Assembly (NCBI RefSeq): GCF_000403785.1
Contig: NZ_APHJ01000021.1
Coordinates: 186,001-250,000, forward strand
Source of the DNA: Gillisia sp. CAL575
Lineage (GTDB): Bacteria > Bacteroidota > Bacteroidia > Flavobacteriales > Flavobacteriaceae
Length of the DNA stretch: 64,000 nt
Direction of reading: 5' to 3'
Program-made: the position numbers and the translations under genes
Shown: positions 16,773 through 25,032 of the stretch, piece by piece
How the letters are laid out: each line of letters starts with the position of its first letter
How positions within the stretch are numbered: the first letter of the stretch is position 1
The notes under the pieces: generated by a model
Told to the model about the DNA's origin: nothing
Seen by the model: the letters and a program-made list of their open reading frames with translations, nothing else
The model's database searches: none

Positions 16773-19734
16773 ACTTTTCCTTCTCTTTTTTTTGTGGGCT
16801 TCTATCGCCTTCACCCAAAATTATCCGAGTAAAAATTTCACTGCATCCAAGGATTTGCCAAACAATACCATTAGGTCTTTATTGGTAGACTCCAATAATA
16901 TTCTTTGGATAGGTACTGAAAATGGAGTTGTAAAGAAGGAAAATGACGTTTTTACAAACTTTTTTGAAGAGGATGGATTGGCATTAAACAGTTGCTGGGC
17001 CATTGCAGAAGATAAAAACAAAAAATTATGGTTTGGAAGCTACGGTGAAGGAGTTAGCATTTATAACGGCAACGATTTTGATGTGATTTCACAAGAACAG
17101 GGGTTGGTTCACAACGAAATAACTAAACTCTTTGCTAATGGAATTTATATGTATGTGGGAACCAGTGATGGGGTTTCTATTATAAATATCAATACCCTTG
17201 AGGTTCTTTCTTTAAATAATCATTTAGATAATGCACTATTTAGGGTTCAGGACTTTTTTGAATATAGGGATGAAATTTATGTGGTCACCTATAATACCGG
17301 AGTCTTCAAAATTGACCATAAGAAAGACCAACCCGCTTTGGTAAAAGTGAATGATTATACATACAATTATTCTGTTTTTGTGGATAATGACAGTATTTAC
17401 AGCAGTAATAAAGGCTTTTTTACAAAAAATAGTATTGTAGATTTTGTAAATGAAATAGATACCATACCCTCAAAAAAACTTGGAGTTTCTATTATCTGGG
17501 ATTATGTTAAAAGTAAGGACAATAAAATTTTTGCAGCAGCATGGGGAATTTACGATAGTAATGGAGGAATTTATGAAGTTGCAAATAATAAACTTATTTC
17601 CAGAGCATCAGATTTTAATATTGGCAGTAAAAAAGTAATTTCCTTAGCCTATGATGGCCGCTTTGAAAAATTATATATTGGAACCAAAGACGCCGGTCTG
17701 TTTGAAGTAAAACTGAATCCACAAATAAAATTCAACGAAATTCAAGGAAAGAATGTCCTTAGATTTGCTAGAACAAAGAACTCTTCTGCTGTATTATTAG
17801 ACGAAGGCATACTTTTAAAAGGCAATGAAAAGGAACAAACACTTAATTTACAACAACTTAAAAAATGGCAAGAAGAATATCTTTTAAACACCAAACTATC
17901 ATTGCCAAAACACCAGGATTCTTTTTATGAACTGGACTATAGCACGAAGGCAAGGGACATCAGTTTCTATGATATAAAAGTATCAAAAAACAGGTATTGG
18001 ATAAATACCAATATAGGTGTATTTGCTATAAAACCTTCAGGAACATTGGACAGGTATTTACCCCTGCATTCAGAAGAAATAAATTTTACGGAATCCGGGG
18101 ATCTAATTGAAACAAATCCTTATGGAGGACTAAGAATATATAGTGATCTGGACATTTTAAAATATACTCATTTTAAAAAAGAAGACCCCCAAACCCCCAC
18201 CATGGTGGTAAATAGCTTACGAAAGGATCTAAAAACCTATTTTTTATCTGTGTTTTCGGGACTATTTGTATTGGAGAATAATGAGTTTAAATCCTATTTA
18301 CATAATGGGATCTGGAAAGAAAAGAAGTTAAGACATATCACCACCTTAGGTGAAAATTACGCGATTTCCAGTGAGTTTGGGGATGTATTCATTCTAAATG
18401 ATGAAGCTTCCTTTAAACTTTTAAAGAAAATTCCTCGGGCTAAGATTCAAGGAAATACAATTTCATTCTTAAAGGAATATAAAGGCTACTTAATAATTGG
18501 AACAGAAAAAGGCTTAACACTTTATAAGAATAAGCGTTTTATCTTCATAGATGAAGAACAAGGACTTAAACAACCTTTATTAAGTGCAGAGGCAGTTGGG
18601 AACAACTTGTTAATTGGAAGTAAAAATGGCTATTATAGCATTAACCTTGATGCAATTAGCGATCCTGAGCTTTTAGTAAGTCAATTAAAACTCGAAGAGA
18701 TCTATATTAATAACAATAAATTTCTTTCTGAAAATATTGCGGACAAAGAGAAAATAAAGTTATCACACAATGAAAATACCGTACTGCTTAAATTTAGTAC
18801 GAACGCACATCCTAATCCGCATAAATTAAGTTATCAATACCGCTTAAATGCAAATAAAACATGGAGTCTCCCCTCTTCCAAACCCGAGATCTTCCTACCT
18901 TTTTTACCCACAGATAATTATAATGTAGCTATAAGAGTTATAGATGCCAGCACCGGTTTAAATTATACTCAAACATTGTTGAAATTTGCCATCCTTCCTC
19001 CTTTCTGGAAAACCTGGTGGTTTATATTGTTGATGATCGGATTAGTAGGTTTGGTGGTATATAGCATTATTAATTATCAAATAAGGCAAAACAGAAAGTT
19101 TGAAGAACAAAAAAGTTTGATACAGAAGCGTTTTGAAGAAACCAAAATGGAAGCATTACTTGCACAAATGAATCCGCATTTTATTTTTAACGCCATGAAT
19201 TCAATTCAAAACTATATTATGGACAGTGATGTAGATAATGCCAGCATTTTCTTAGGTGATTTTGCTAAATTAATTCGGCTAAACCTTGATCACTGCACAA
19301 AGCCAAGGATTTTATTAGTGGAGGAAATTGAATATTTAAGCTCTTATATTCGGGTTGAAAACACACGTTTTAGAAATAGAATTACGGTGCTAATAGAAAT
19401 AGATCCTTTAATAGATGTTTATGAGATGGAGATCCCCACGATGGTACTACAGACTTTTGTAGAGAATGTATTCGTACATGCCTTCCCTCCAAGTATCAGT
19501 AAGCCTACATTAACTGTCATTTTTATATTAGTGTCGGAGAATATCTTGCAATGCAAAATTGAAGACAATGGGATCGGGTTTTCACCTAATTCCACCAATT
19601 CGTTGCACGAGTCTAAAGGAGTTAATTTAGTGAAGGAACGATTGTCATTGCTTGGTCATAATATAGATCACGCAGTTCAAATAGTATCCACTAAGAATAA
19701 AGGTACTACTGTCACCATTAGCTTAGAGGTATAA
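16750..19734 (+). CDS. LytS-like sensor kinase with beta-propeller sensor (Reg_prop/Y_Y_Y)
   Basis: A 994-residue inner-membrane sensor. A signal peptide (to about residue 22, FTQ) is followed by a long periplasmic domain built of Reg_prop repeats such as ILWIGTENGV and KLWFGSYGEGV, then a Y_Y_Y-like segment (LSYQYRLNANKTW). One membrane helix lies at about residues 755-778. The cytoplasmic His-kinase domain begins with MNPHFIFNAMNSIQNYI, containing the phospho-acceptor His, and ends with GIGFSP and the ATP-lid glycines. The layout is that of sugar- or surface-polymer-responsive systems in Bacteroidota. It is paired with the upstream LytTR regulator by overlap. Confidence 0.92.
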   Translation: MPSYKTIKLFLLFFLWASIAFTQNYPSKNFTASKDLPNNTIRSLLVDSNNILWIGTENGVVKKENDVFTNFFEEDGLALNSCWAIAEDKNKKLWFGSYGEGVSIYNGNDFDVISQEQGLVHNEITKLFANGIYMYVGTSDGVSIININTLEVLSLNNHLDNALFRVQDFFEYRDEIYVVTYNTGVFKIDHKKDQPALVKVNDYTYNYSVFVDNDSIYSSNKGFFTKNSIVDFVNEIDTIPSKKLGVSIIWDYVKSKDNKIFAAAWGIYDSNGGIYEVANNKLISRASDFNIGSKKVISLAYDGRFEKLYIGTKDAGLFEVKLNPQIKFNEIQGKNVLRFARTKNSSAVLLDEGILLKGNEKEQTLNLQQLKKWQEEYLLNTKLSLPKHQDSFYELDYSTKARDISFYDIKVSKNRYWINTNIGVFAIKPSGTLDRYLPLHSEEINFTESGDLIETNPYGGLRIYSDLDILKYTHFKKEDPQTPTMVVNSLRKDLKTYFLSVFSGLFVLENNEFKSYLHNGIWKEKKLRHITTLGENYAISSEFGDVFILNDEASFKLLKKIPRAKIQGNTISFLKEYKGYLIIGTEKGLTLYKNKRFIFIDEEQGLKQPLLSAEAVGNNLLIGSKNGYYSINLDAISDPELLVSQLKLEEIYINNNKFLSENIADKEKIKLSHNENTVLLKFSTNAHPNPHKLSYQYRLNANKTWSLPSSKPEIFLPFLPTDNYNVAIRVIDASTGLNYTQTLLKFAILPPFWKTWWFILLMIGLVGLVVYSIINYQIRQNRKFEEQKSLIQKRFEETKMEALLAQMNPHFIFNAMNSIQNYIMDSDVDNASIFLGDFAKLIRLNLDHCTKPRILLVEEIEYLSSYIRVENTRFRNRITVLIEIDPLIDVYEMEIPTMVLQTFVENVFVHAFPPSISKPTLTVIFILVSENILQCKIEDNGIGFSPNSTNSLHESKGVNLVKERLSLLGHNIDHAVQIVSTKNKGTTVTISLEV

Positions 19735-19970
19735 CGATTACTTACAAATTCCATACGATTACTAAACGACCACTCATCGCTTTAACAAAAAATTTAGTTT
19801 TACTACAAATTAGGAGAGGTTGCGGTAGCTTTAATGGTTTATAGTTCCGGAAAATATTTTAGGTAGGGCTTTAATATTTTTGATGGGCTATAATAACTGT
19901 AATTTCTCCAAGGTTTGAAGCATTAACCGTTTTTATAAATCGGTTACTTGTTAAAATACAAAACCACTTT

Positions 19971-19998
19971 CGAACTTAGGTTTGATGGTGGTTTTTTT
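19971..19998 (+). terminator. Intrinsic terminator after the sensor kinase
   Basis: AAACCAC (19971-19977) pairs with GTGGTTT (19988-19994) and a T run follows. It separates the two-component pair from the esterase/WYL operon. Confidence 0.6.
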
Positions 19999-20047
19999 GT
20001 GTGATTATTACACATTACGACTTCAGAATATAAACCTAAAACAAAGA

Positions 20048-20062
20048 CGACATATTTTGTCG
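20048..20062. promoter_or_regulatory. Palindrome CGACA-N5-TGTCG, copy 2
   Basis: CGACATATTTTGTCG lies 37 nt before the first gene of the esterase/WYL operon, where a -33 box would be expected. It is the probable binding site of the operon's own WYL regulator or another local factor. Confidence 0.6.
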
Positions 20063-20098
20063 CTTACTTTTTGTTAATTTGTTCTTTGTGACCGAAAC

Positions 20099-20326
20099 AT
20101 GAGTAATTCTAAAAGAAAACTTCCAATACTTCCCAATTGCCTTTCAGTTTCCGAAAAAGCTGAAAAACAGTTAGCGAATCGTAAACTGAGAAGATTGGTA
20201 AAAGAAAGACTTTCGGATTCGAAATATGAATTACCCGATTTAAAGGAAGTTTCCAGCAACTGGAACTGGCCTAAAGACGGAAAATCTTATAGAAGTGATT
20301 TTACTAACAAACAACTAACTAAATAA
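20099..20326 (+). CDS. Small basic hypothetical protein
   Basis: A 75-residue protein, basic and rich in Lys/Arg in the middle (RKLRRLVKER) with a WNWPKDGKSYRSDF tail. No family is recognised. Its stop is 2 nt before the esterase start, so it is the first gene of a three-gene operon, under the CGACA palindrome. Small size and charge suggest nucleic-acid or protein binding, but nothing in the sequence proves it. Confidence 0.55.
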   Translation: MSNSKRKLPILPNCLSVSEKAEKQLANRKLRRLVKERLSDSKYELPDLKEVSSNWNWPKDGKSYRSDFTNKQLTK

Positions 20327-20328
20327 CT

Positions 20329-20820
20329 ATGAACATACTTTACCTACACGGACTTAAAAGCAAATTAAAGGCTGAAAAACGAGAAGTGCTCGAAAAATAT
20401 GGAAAAGTCTATGCCCCAGACATTGATTATAATTTAAAACATATTCAGCCAGAGCTTATTCTTGAATCGCTTAAAGGCATAGAGATCAATGTAATTATTG
20501 GAAGTAGTATGGGCGCATTAAATTCCTATATAATATCAGATAGTATTGGGAGACCTTGCTTGCTTTTTAATCCACCCCTAGCTAAACATATTGACAACAA
20601 TCAGATTCACGCGTACTATCTAAAAGGCAATTCCTTTAAACAGATCGTATTGGGAGGCATAGATGATGTTGTAGATCCCAGAGAGACTTTATCCTTTTTG
20701 GCGAATCACACTCAAAAAGAAAAAATAGATATCCATATCGATCCTAAATTGGGTCACAGAATTCCACTGGAGCTGTTTGAAGCTCAAACGAAACTCTTCT
20801 TTTCTAAACTTTGCTATTAA
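20329..20820 (+). CDS. YqiA/YcfP-like alpha/beta esterase
   Basis: A 163-residue small alpha/beta hydrolase. The expected motifs are present: the oxyanion segment LHGLKSKL, the nucleophile elbow IIGSSMGALNSY (Ser95), GGIDDVVDP with the acid, and LGHRIP with the catalytic His. Relatives have esterase activity with broad substrates. It lies between a small basic protein and a WYL regulator with gaps of 2 and 9 nt. A truncated copy of its first 16 codons survives at 14879-14927. Confidence 0.85.
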   Translation: MNILYLHGLKSKLKAEKREVLEKYGKVYAPDIDYNLKHIQPELILESLKGIEINVIIGSSMGALNSYIISDSIGRPCLLFNPPLAKHIDNNQIHAYYLKGNSFKQIVLGGIDDVVDPRETLSFLANHTQKEKIDIHIDPKLGHRIPLELFEAQTKLFFSKLCY

Positions 20821-20829
20821 TATAAAAAC

Positions 20830-21720
20830 ATGTCTGTACGCCAAACAATTAAACGCCACTATAAAATTATTTCTCTTTTAAGACTTAGAGCTATGAGTTA
20901 TGAAGAAGTTCAGGAAGAAATGAATATAGATCCAGATTCTATAGAAGAAAGTTTAATGACTTCTCAAAGAACATTTCAACGAGACATTCTTGACATTGCA
21001 TCTATTTATGGAATTGAAATTGTATCTGACCGAAGTAAGAGTAAATACTTTATTAAAGATGATCTGGAAGAAACTCATTCCCAAAGATTGCGGGAGAATT
21101 TTGAAATCTTAAATGCAATTCGATTGTCAAAAAGCTTAGGAAATAGTTTGGTTTTTGAAGAGCGTAGATCTCTAGGAACTCAAAATATGGCAGGACTTCT
21201 TCATGGTATTGAAAATAACATAAAAGTGAAATTTGATTATCATAAATTTTATGATGATACAGATAGCAAAAGGGAAGTCATGCCCATTGCTTTAAAGGAA
21301 GCAAGAAACAGATGGTATCTTATTGCGGAAGATGGAGATACTATAATAAAGAATTTTGCTTTGGACAGAATTGTGTCGCTTGTAATAACCGAAATCAAAT
21401 TCAAACCCATTTTATATAATGTACATCAAGAATTTAAAGACACTTTTGGAATTATTAATGGCACTGATGAAAAACCAGTGAACGTACTTTTATCATTTAC
21501 CCCAAGGGAAGGCAGATATGTAGAATCTCTTCCGCTACATAGGAGTCAGAAACTAATCTCAAAGGATGATAAAGAGTATCAGTTTACTTATTTCATTAGA
21601 CCTACCTATGATTTTAAAATGGAGCTTCTTTCCTATGGAGATCAGGTGAAAATAGTCGAACCAAGAAGTTTGCAGAATGAAATCAGAGAACAACTCCAAA
21701 GTGCCCTAAATTCTTATTAG
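20830..21720 (+). CDS. WYL-domain transcriptional regulator
   Basis: A 296-residue regulator. The N-terminal winged-helix part (RHYKIISLLRLRAMSYEEVQEE and SQRTFQRDILDI, residues 8-55) binds DNA. The WYL domain (about 130-200) has the signature NRWYLIAEDGD. A WCX-like C-terminal part ends the protein. WYL proteins commonly sense nucleic acids or nucleotides and repress defence or DNA-damage genes. Here it is the last gene of the esterase operon, probably autoregulating through the CGACA palindrome. It lies 0.8 kb upstream of the GTPase operon, which it could also control. Confidence 0.9.
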   Translation: MSVRQTIKRHYKIISLLRLRAMSYEEVQEEMNIDPDSIEESLMTSQRTFQRDILDIASIYGIEIVSDRSKSKYFIKDDLEETHSQRLRENFEILNAIRLSKSLGNSLVFEERRSLGTQNMAGLLHGIENNIKVKFDYHKFYDDTDSKREVMPIALKEARNRWYLIAEDGDTIIKNFALDRIVSLVITEIKFKPILYNVHQEFKDTFGIINGTDEKPVNVLLSFTPREGRYVESLPLHRSQKLISKDDKEYQFTYFIRPTYDFKMELLSYGDQVKIVEPRSLQNEIREQLQSALNSY

Positions 21721-21776
21721 AATTTAGAAAGAATATTAATAGACAATTGATTCTTGAGTAGTTTAACTCTCTTTAC

Positions 21777-22046
21777 TTAAGTAGATAAAGACCAATAAAA
21801 TCCTAGAGAAATCAAAATGGAAACTCCCCATCCAGAATAATAGGGAATTCCGTTATTTGCCGTTGCGACAATACCTATATCAGAATTAAATAAGCTTCCT
21901 ATCGATGAGAAAGGTAAGATTAAGCCATGCCACATACCTGAAAAGAAACCATATTCTTGTTCAGTTACTCCTGTAGGGGCACATGATGTAACGCTAAGAA
22001 ATAGAAAGAGTATTAAAACTATTTTAATTATTTTTTTTAACTTCAT
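21777..22046 (-). CDS. Small lipoprotein with hydrophobic tail
   Basis: An 89-residue protein with a signal peptide and lipobox (LSVTSCAP, Cys22), the motif EYGFFSGMWHGLILPFSSIGSLF and a C-terminal hydrophobic segment. I recognise the GFxxGxWHG layout from small conserved envelope proteins of unknown function. It is on the minus strand, alone between the WYL and glycosylase-like genes. Confidence 0.6.
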   Translation of the reverse strand: MKLKKIIKIVLILFLFLSVTSCAPTGVTEQEYGFFSGMWHGLILPFSSIGSLFNSDIGIVATANNGIPYYSGWGVSILISLGFYWSLST

Positions 22047-22506
22047 AAAAGGGTTTTATCTAAATAAATATTGACTTTTAATTAATTTGAATCATCTATT
22101 AATTATATATCATTTGTAATGCATGATCAACTAATTAAAAATCAATGTTAGAACTTGATAGCGACAAGTCACGTCATTTAAAAATAAATCCATAAACGTC
22201 ATCTCCTGACGTTAGTAACGCATTAATTTGAAAATTGAAACATAAAAAATCCTAAAACACCGCTTTATGTAAATGACTGATTAATAATGGTAGGGCATTA
22301 ATAATTAAAATATCATAAAGTGGTTTCTAAAAAATCCCGGCAGTTGTGGATATCCTTTGGAAACATAAAAATAAAAACGATAACATTCAATTTCAACACG
22401 TTTACTAAATGGTCAAACATCGCTTTAACTTAAAATTTAGATTTACAGATGTTGGTTAAATATAAGTCCCTTATAAAAACAGCATCTTAAGCATTCTAAC
22501 CTACTT
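22047..22506. other. Gene-free stretch before the GTPase operon
   Basis: Contains a perfect AACGTCA/TGACGTT hairpin near 22195-22213 and a degenerate repeat (22403-22446) that resembles 19760-19803. Promoters for the downstream operon must lie here, but I find no clean TTTG/TAnnTTTG pair. Confidence 0.45.
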
Positions 22507-23166
22507 ATGATAAAAATTGTATCAGATTACTCTGCAATCACAGAAAAAATCAAAAAATATCACTCCTTGATTCTCAAGGAATGCCAAAATAATCCTCGTA
22601 TTAATGAAATTTATAAAGGATGTCAAGTCCTTTTCAGTCCATTGTTTGAAAAGCCGGAATTCCTATTGATCGGTTTTAACCCTGGAGGAGGCTACCATAA
22701 ATGGCATGGGAAAATTGTTGAACAATTTGACCCCATGCCTGAATTAGAATATTATCTCAATAAACATAGTTTAGGAGAACAAACTAAAAGCCTTTTTGCA
22801 CTGGCAGGTAAAGAGAATGATTTAGAAAACTCCACTGTAAAAATAAACTTCTATCCCTGGGCAACTGATAATGTAGCGGACTTTAATGAACTCATGAGTT
22901 TATTGCCAAAGGACTTAAGTTCTCAAATCTTTGAATGTGGAAGAGTTTGGACTAAGAAGATCATTGAAATACTAGAGCCTACTACGATAGTCTGTGAAGG
23001 CTTCAAGGCTTTTGATGAAGTACAGATTTTATTTCCGGAAAAATACAAGCAAGAAAAATCAGATTTTCACAGATCATTCCTGATAGGACAAAACACAATG
23101 GTTCTTGGATATAAAAGAAATCAAGGGAGCATAATAAATAAGGAAATTCTCGCAAAACAAATCTAG
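22507..23166 (+). CDS. Uracil-DNA-glycosylase-fold-like protein, unassigned
   Basis: A 219-residue protein. Near residues 54-63 LLIGFNPGGGY resembles motif 1 (the GxxPG and NPG loops) of the uracil-DNA glycosylase superfamily, including SMUG1-like members. Around 135-140 FECGRVWTKKIIEILEP is a helix in the position usual for the fold. The second motif (an HPS-type loop) is not clear, so the enzyme may have another activity or substrate. It lies 75 nt upstream of three tandem GTPases on the same strand and is probably part of their operon. Confidence 0.5.
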   Translation: MIKIVSDYSAITEKIKKYHSLILKECQNNPRINEIYKGCQVLFSPLFEKPEFLLIGFNPGGGYHKWHGKIVEQFDPMPELEYYLNKHSLGEQTKSLFALAGKENDLENSTVKINFYPWATDNVADFNELMSLLPKDLSSQIFECGRVWTKKIIEILEPTTIVCEGFKAFDEVQILFPEKYKQEKSDFHRSFLIGQNTMVLGYKRNQGSIINKEILAKQI

Positions 23167-23241
23167 CTAACTTCTTTACAGTAGGAGAATTTAAATAATC
23201 TACAAACAATAAGCAGTACATACCTAAAATCTAAATTAAAA

Positions 23242-25032
23242 ATGAAAGACCAATTGATATCTATCGCTGAAGCGAATAACGCAAAATCTATTGCTGAGAA
23301 ATTAAAGAATTTAAATAAAGAAGAATACAAAACATCTGTAGCATTCTTAGGAGAATTTTCTTCAGGAAAAACCACGTTAGTTAATGCTCTTTTGAGAAAA
23401 CAGTTTCTACCAAGTTTTGATAAGCCTACAACAGCTATTATTACCGAAATTACTAAAGGTGAAAAAAACCACTTTTACGTATTAGAATCAGTCAATGGCA
23501 CTATAACTAAGAAAGATATTGAAGTTAGTGAACTGGCTGAGGAGGTTCAAAAAGAAGGAAATAATAGAATTCTGAAAATAGAAGTTCAGGATTCCGACTT
23601 ACTTGATGACAACACTATTTTAATTGATACTCCAGGAGTTTCATCTATAAACGAAATGCACTCTAAGGTAACTTATGGTTATCTACCTTACATGGATGTG
23701 GTATTTATGGTAGTGAACATAAATATGGGTAGCATTTCTAAGAGCTTACAATCATTTATTGAAGGATGCCCAGAAAATGTAAAGGAAAAACTACATTTTG
23801 TGTTAAACTTTAAGGATACCAAATCACCTAGTCAAATTGAGAAATTAGTATCAGAGTTTAAACAATCCTTAGAAGAATTCATTTCTAACGCTAATATAAT
23901 TGTTGTTTCCTCTAAAGTTGCTATAAAAGCAAACACTTCAAATGATAGAGAGTTGTTTGAAAAAAGTGGCGTTGGTAAAATAGAAGAAGTTATTAAGTTT
24001 GAAATACCAAAAACGCATAAAATAATCGCTGAAGCGAGGTATGTAGAAGCTATTGAAAAACAAAGAGAAGATCTAAAATTTTTCCTGCAGGAAAAAGAGA
24101 AAAATCTAAAATTGGATAAGAGTGATTTTTTGAAAAAAATTGAAGAATTAAAATTAGAAAAACAAGAGCTAAAAAAAGAAAGCGATAAGATTTTTAGAGA
24201 TTTTGATGAGCTGAAAGAAAAGACTATTAATGCAGCTGAAGTTCTAAATAAGAATTATGTTTCATCTTTTATAAATGGTTTAAATAACGATAGCTTAGAA
24301 CCAGTTACAGCAGAGTATACTAGTGAATTAACGACTGTCTTACAAAGACACATAGATTCTGTTGAAAATTATAATTTACCTCCCTATATTCTTGACAAGC
24401 TGGCCAATTCCACAGTAAATAGCATTAATAATAAAGTAGGTATGACATTTCAAATAGCTAATAAACTACCTAGTTTAATTAATGCAGCTGCAATTGCTGC
24501 ATCCACTGGAGGCACTAGTTTAATTGCAAATGTTGCTGAAACGATAGTAGTTCAAGCAGGAGGAAAAGTATTAGAATTAGCGGAAAAACACATAGAAGAT
24601 AATCAAACAAAAGAAGAAGTTTCTAGATTAATTAATGATAGCAAAGAATTAGCAATTAATACGTTACCCGAAAAACAGATCAATGGTAATCCTGTATCTA
24701 GGAAAAGAGCTGTGGCTACGACAATCCTTACTGTTTTAGACCAATTGAATGTTACAGAATTTGCTAAAAATAAAATAACTGAAGCTACACAGAAAAGCAA
24801 CGTTTATAAAGCGTTAAAAGAAAATTCAAATAATATTATTAATGATATTTTCTCTGGAATTAATATAATTATTGTTCAAAAGATTGATGCCGAAATAAAT
24901 AATCCTATTAGAATTAAAGAGGCTGCTATTGAGGAAGTTAAAGCAGAACTTTCCAATTCGTCTGAGCAATTAAAAACAGCTAAAAATAAGATTTCTGACG
25001 ATTTGGTAACCCTATATAAAATAGCAAACTAA
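23242..25032 (+). CDS. Dynamin-like GTPase 1
   Basis: A 596-residue large GTPase of the bacterial dynamin type. P-loop GEFSSGKT at 37-44, switch Thr in PTTAIITEI (61-70), G3 motif DTPG at 129-132 and G4-like NFKD at 189-192. A charged coiled-coil stretch lies at about 275-320 and an amphipathic or hydrophobic segment (ANKLPSLINAAAIAASTGG) at about 400-430, which could insert in membrane. The end of the gene overlaps the next by 1 nt (TAATG). Bacterial dynamins remodel or tether membranes; some tandem sets are antiphage. The exact role here is unknown. Confidence 0.88.
   Translation: MKDQLISIAEANNAKSIAEKLKNLNKEEYKTSVAFLGEFSSGKTTLVNALLRKQFLPSFDKPTTAIITEITKGEKNHFYVLESVNGTITKKDIEVSELAEEVQKEGNNRILKIEVQDSDLLDDNTILIDTPGVSSINEMHSKVTYGYLPYMDVVFMVVNINMGSISKSLQSFIEGCPENVKEKLHFVLNFKDTKSPSQIEKLVSEFKQSLEEFISNANIIVVSSKVAIKANTSNDRELFEKSGVGKIEEVIKFEIPKTHKIIAEARYVEAIEKQREDLKFFLQEKEKNLKLDKSDFLKKIEELKLEKQELKKESDKIFRDFDELKEKTINAAEVLNKNYVSSFINGLNNDSLEPVTAEYTSELTTVLQRHIDSVENYNLPPYILDKLANSTVNSINNKVGMTFQIANKLPSLINAAAIAASTGGTSLIANVAETIVVQAGGKVLELAEKHIEDNQTKEEVSRLINDSKELAINTLPEKQINGNPVSRKRAVATTILTVLDQLNVTEFAKNKITEATQKSNVYKALKENSNNIINDIFSGINIIIVQKIDAEINNPIRIKEAAIEEVKAELSNSSEQLKTAKNKISDDLVTLYKIAN

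Larger units (their letters stand above)
19735..20098. other. Gene-free stretch with terminator, repeat and palindrome
   Basis: Holds a degenerate repeat (19760-19803) similar to 22403-22446, an AACCG/CGGTT hairpin near 19925-19945, a terminator (19971-19998) and the second CGACA palindrome (20048-20062). No open frame is convincing. Confidence 0.5.
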
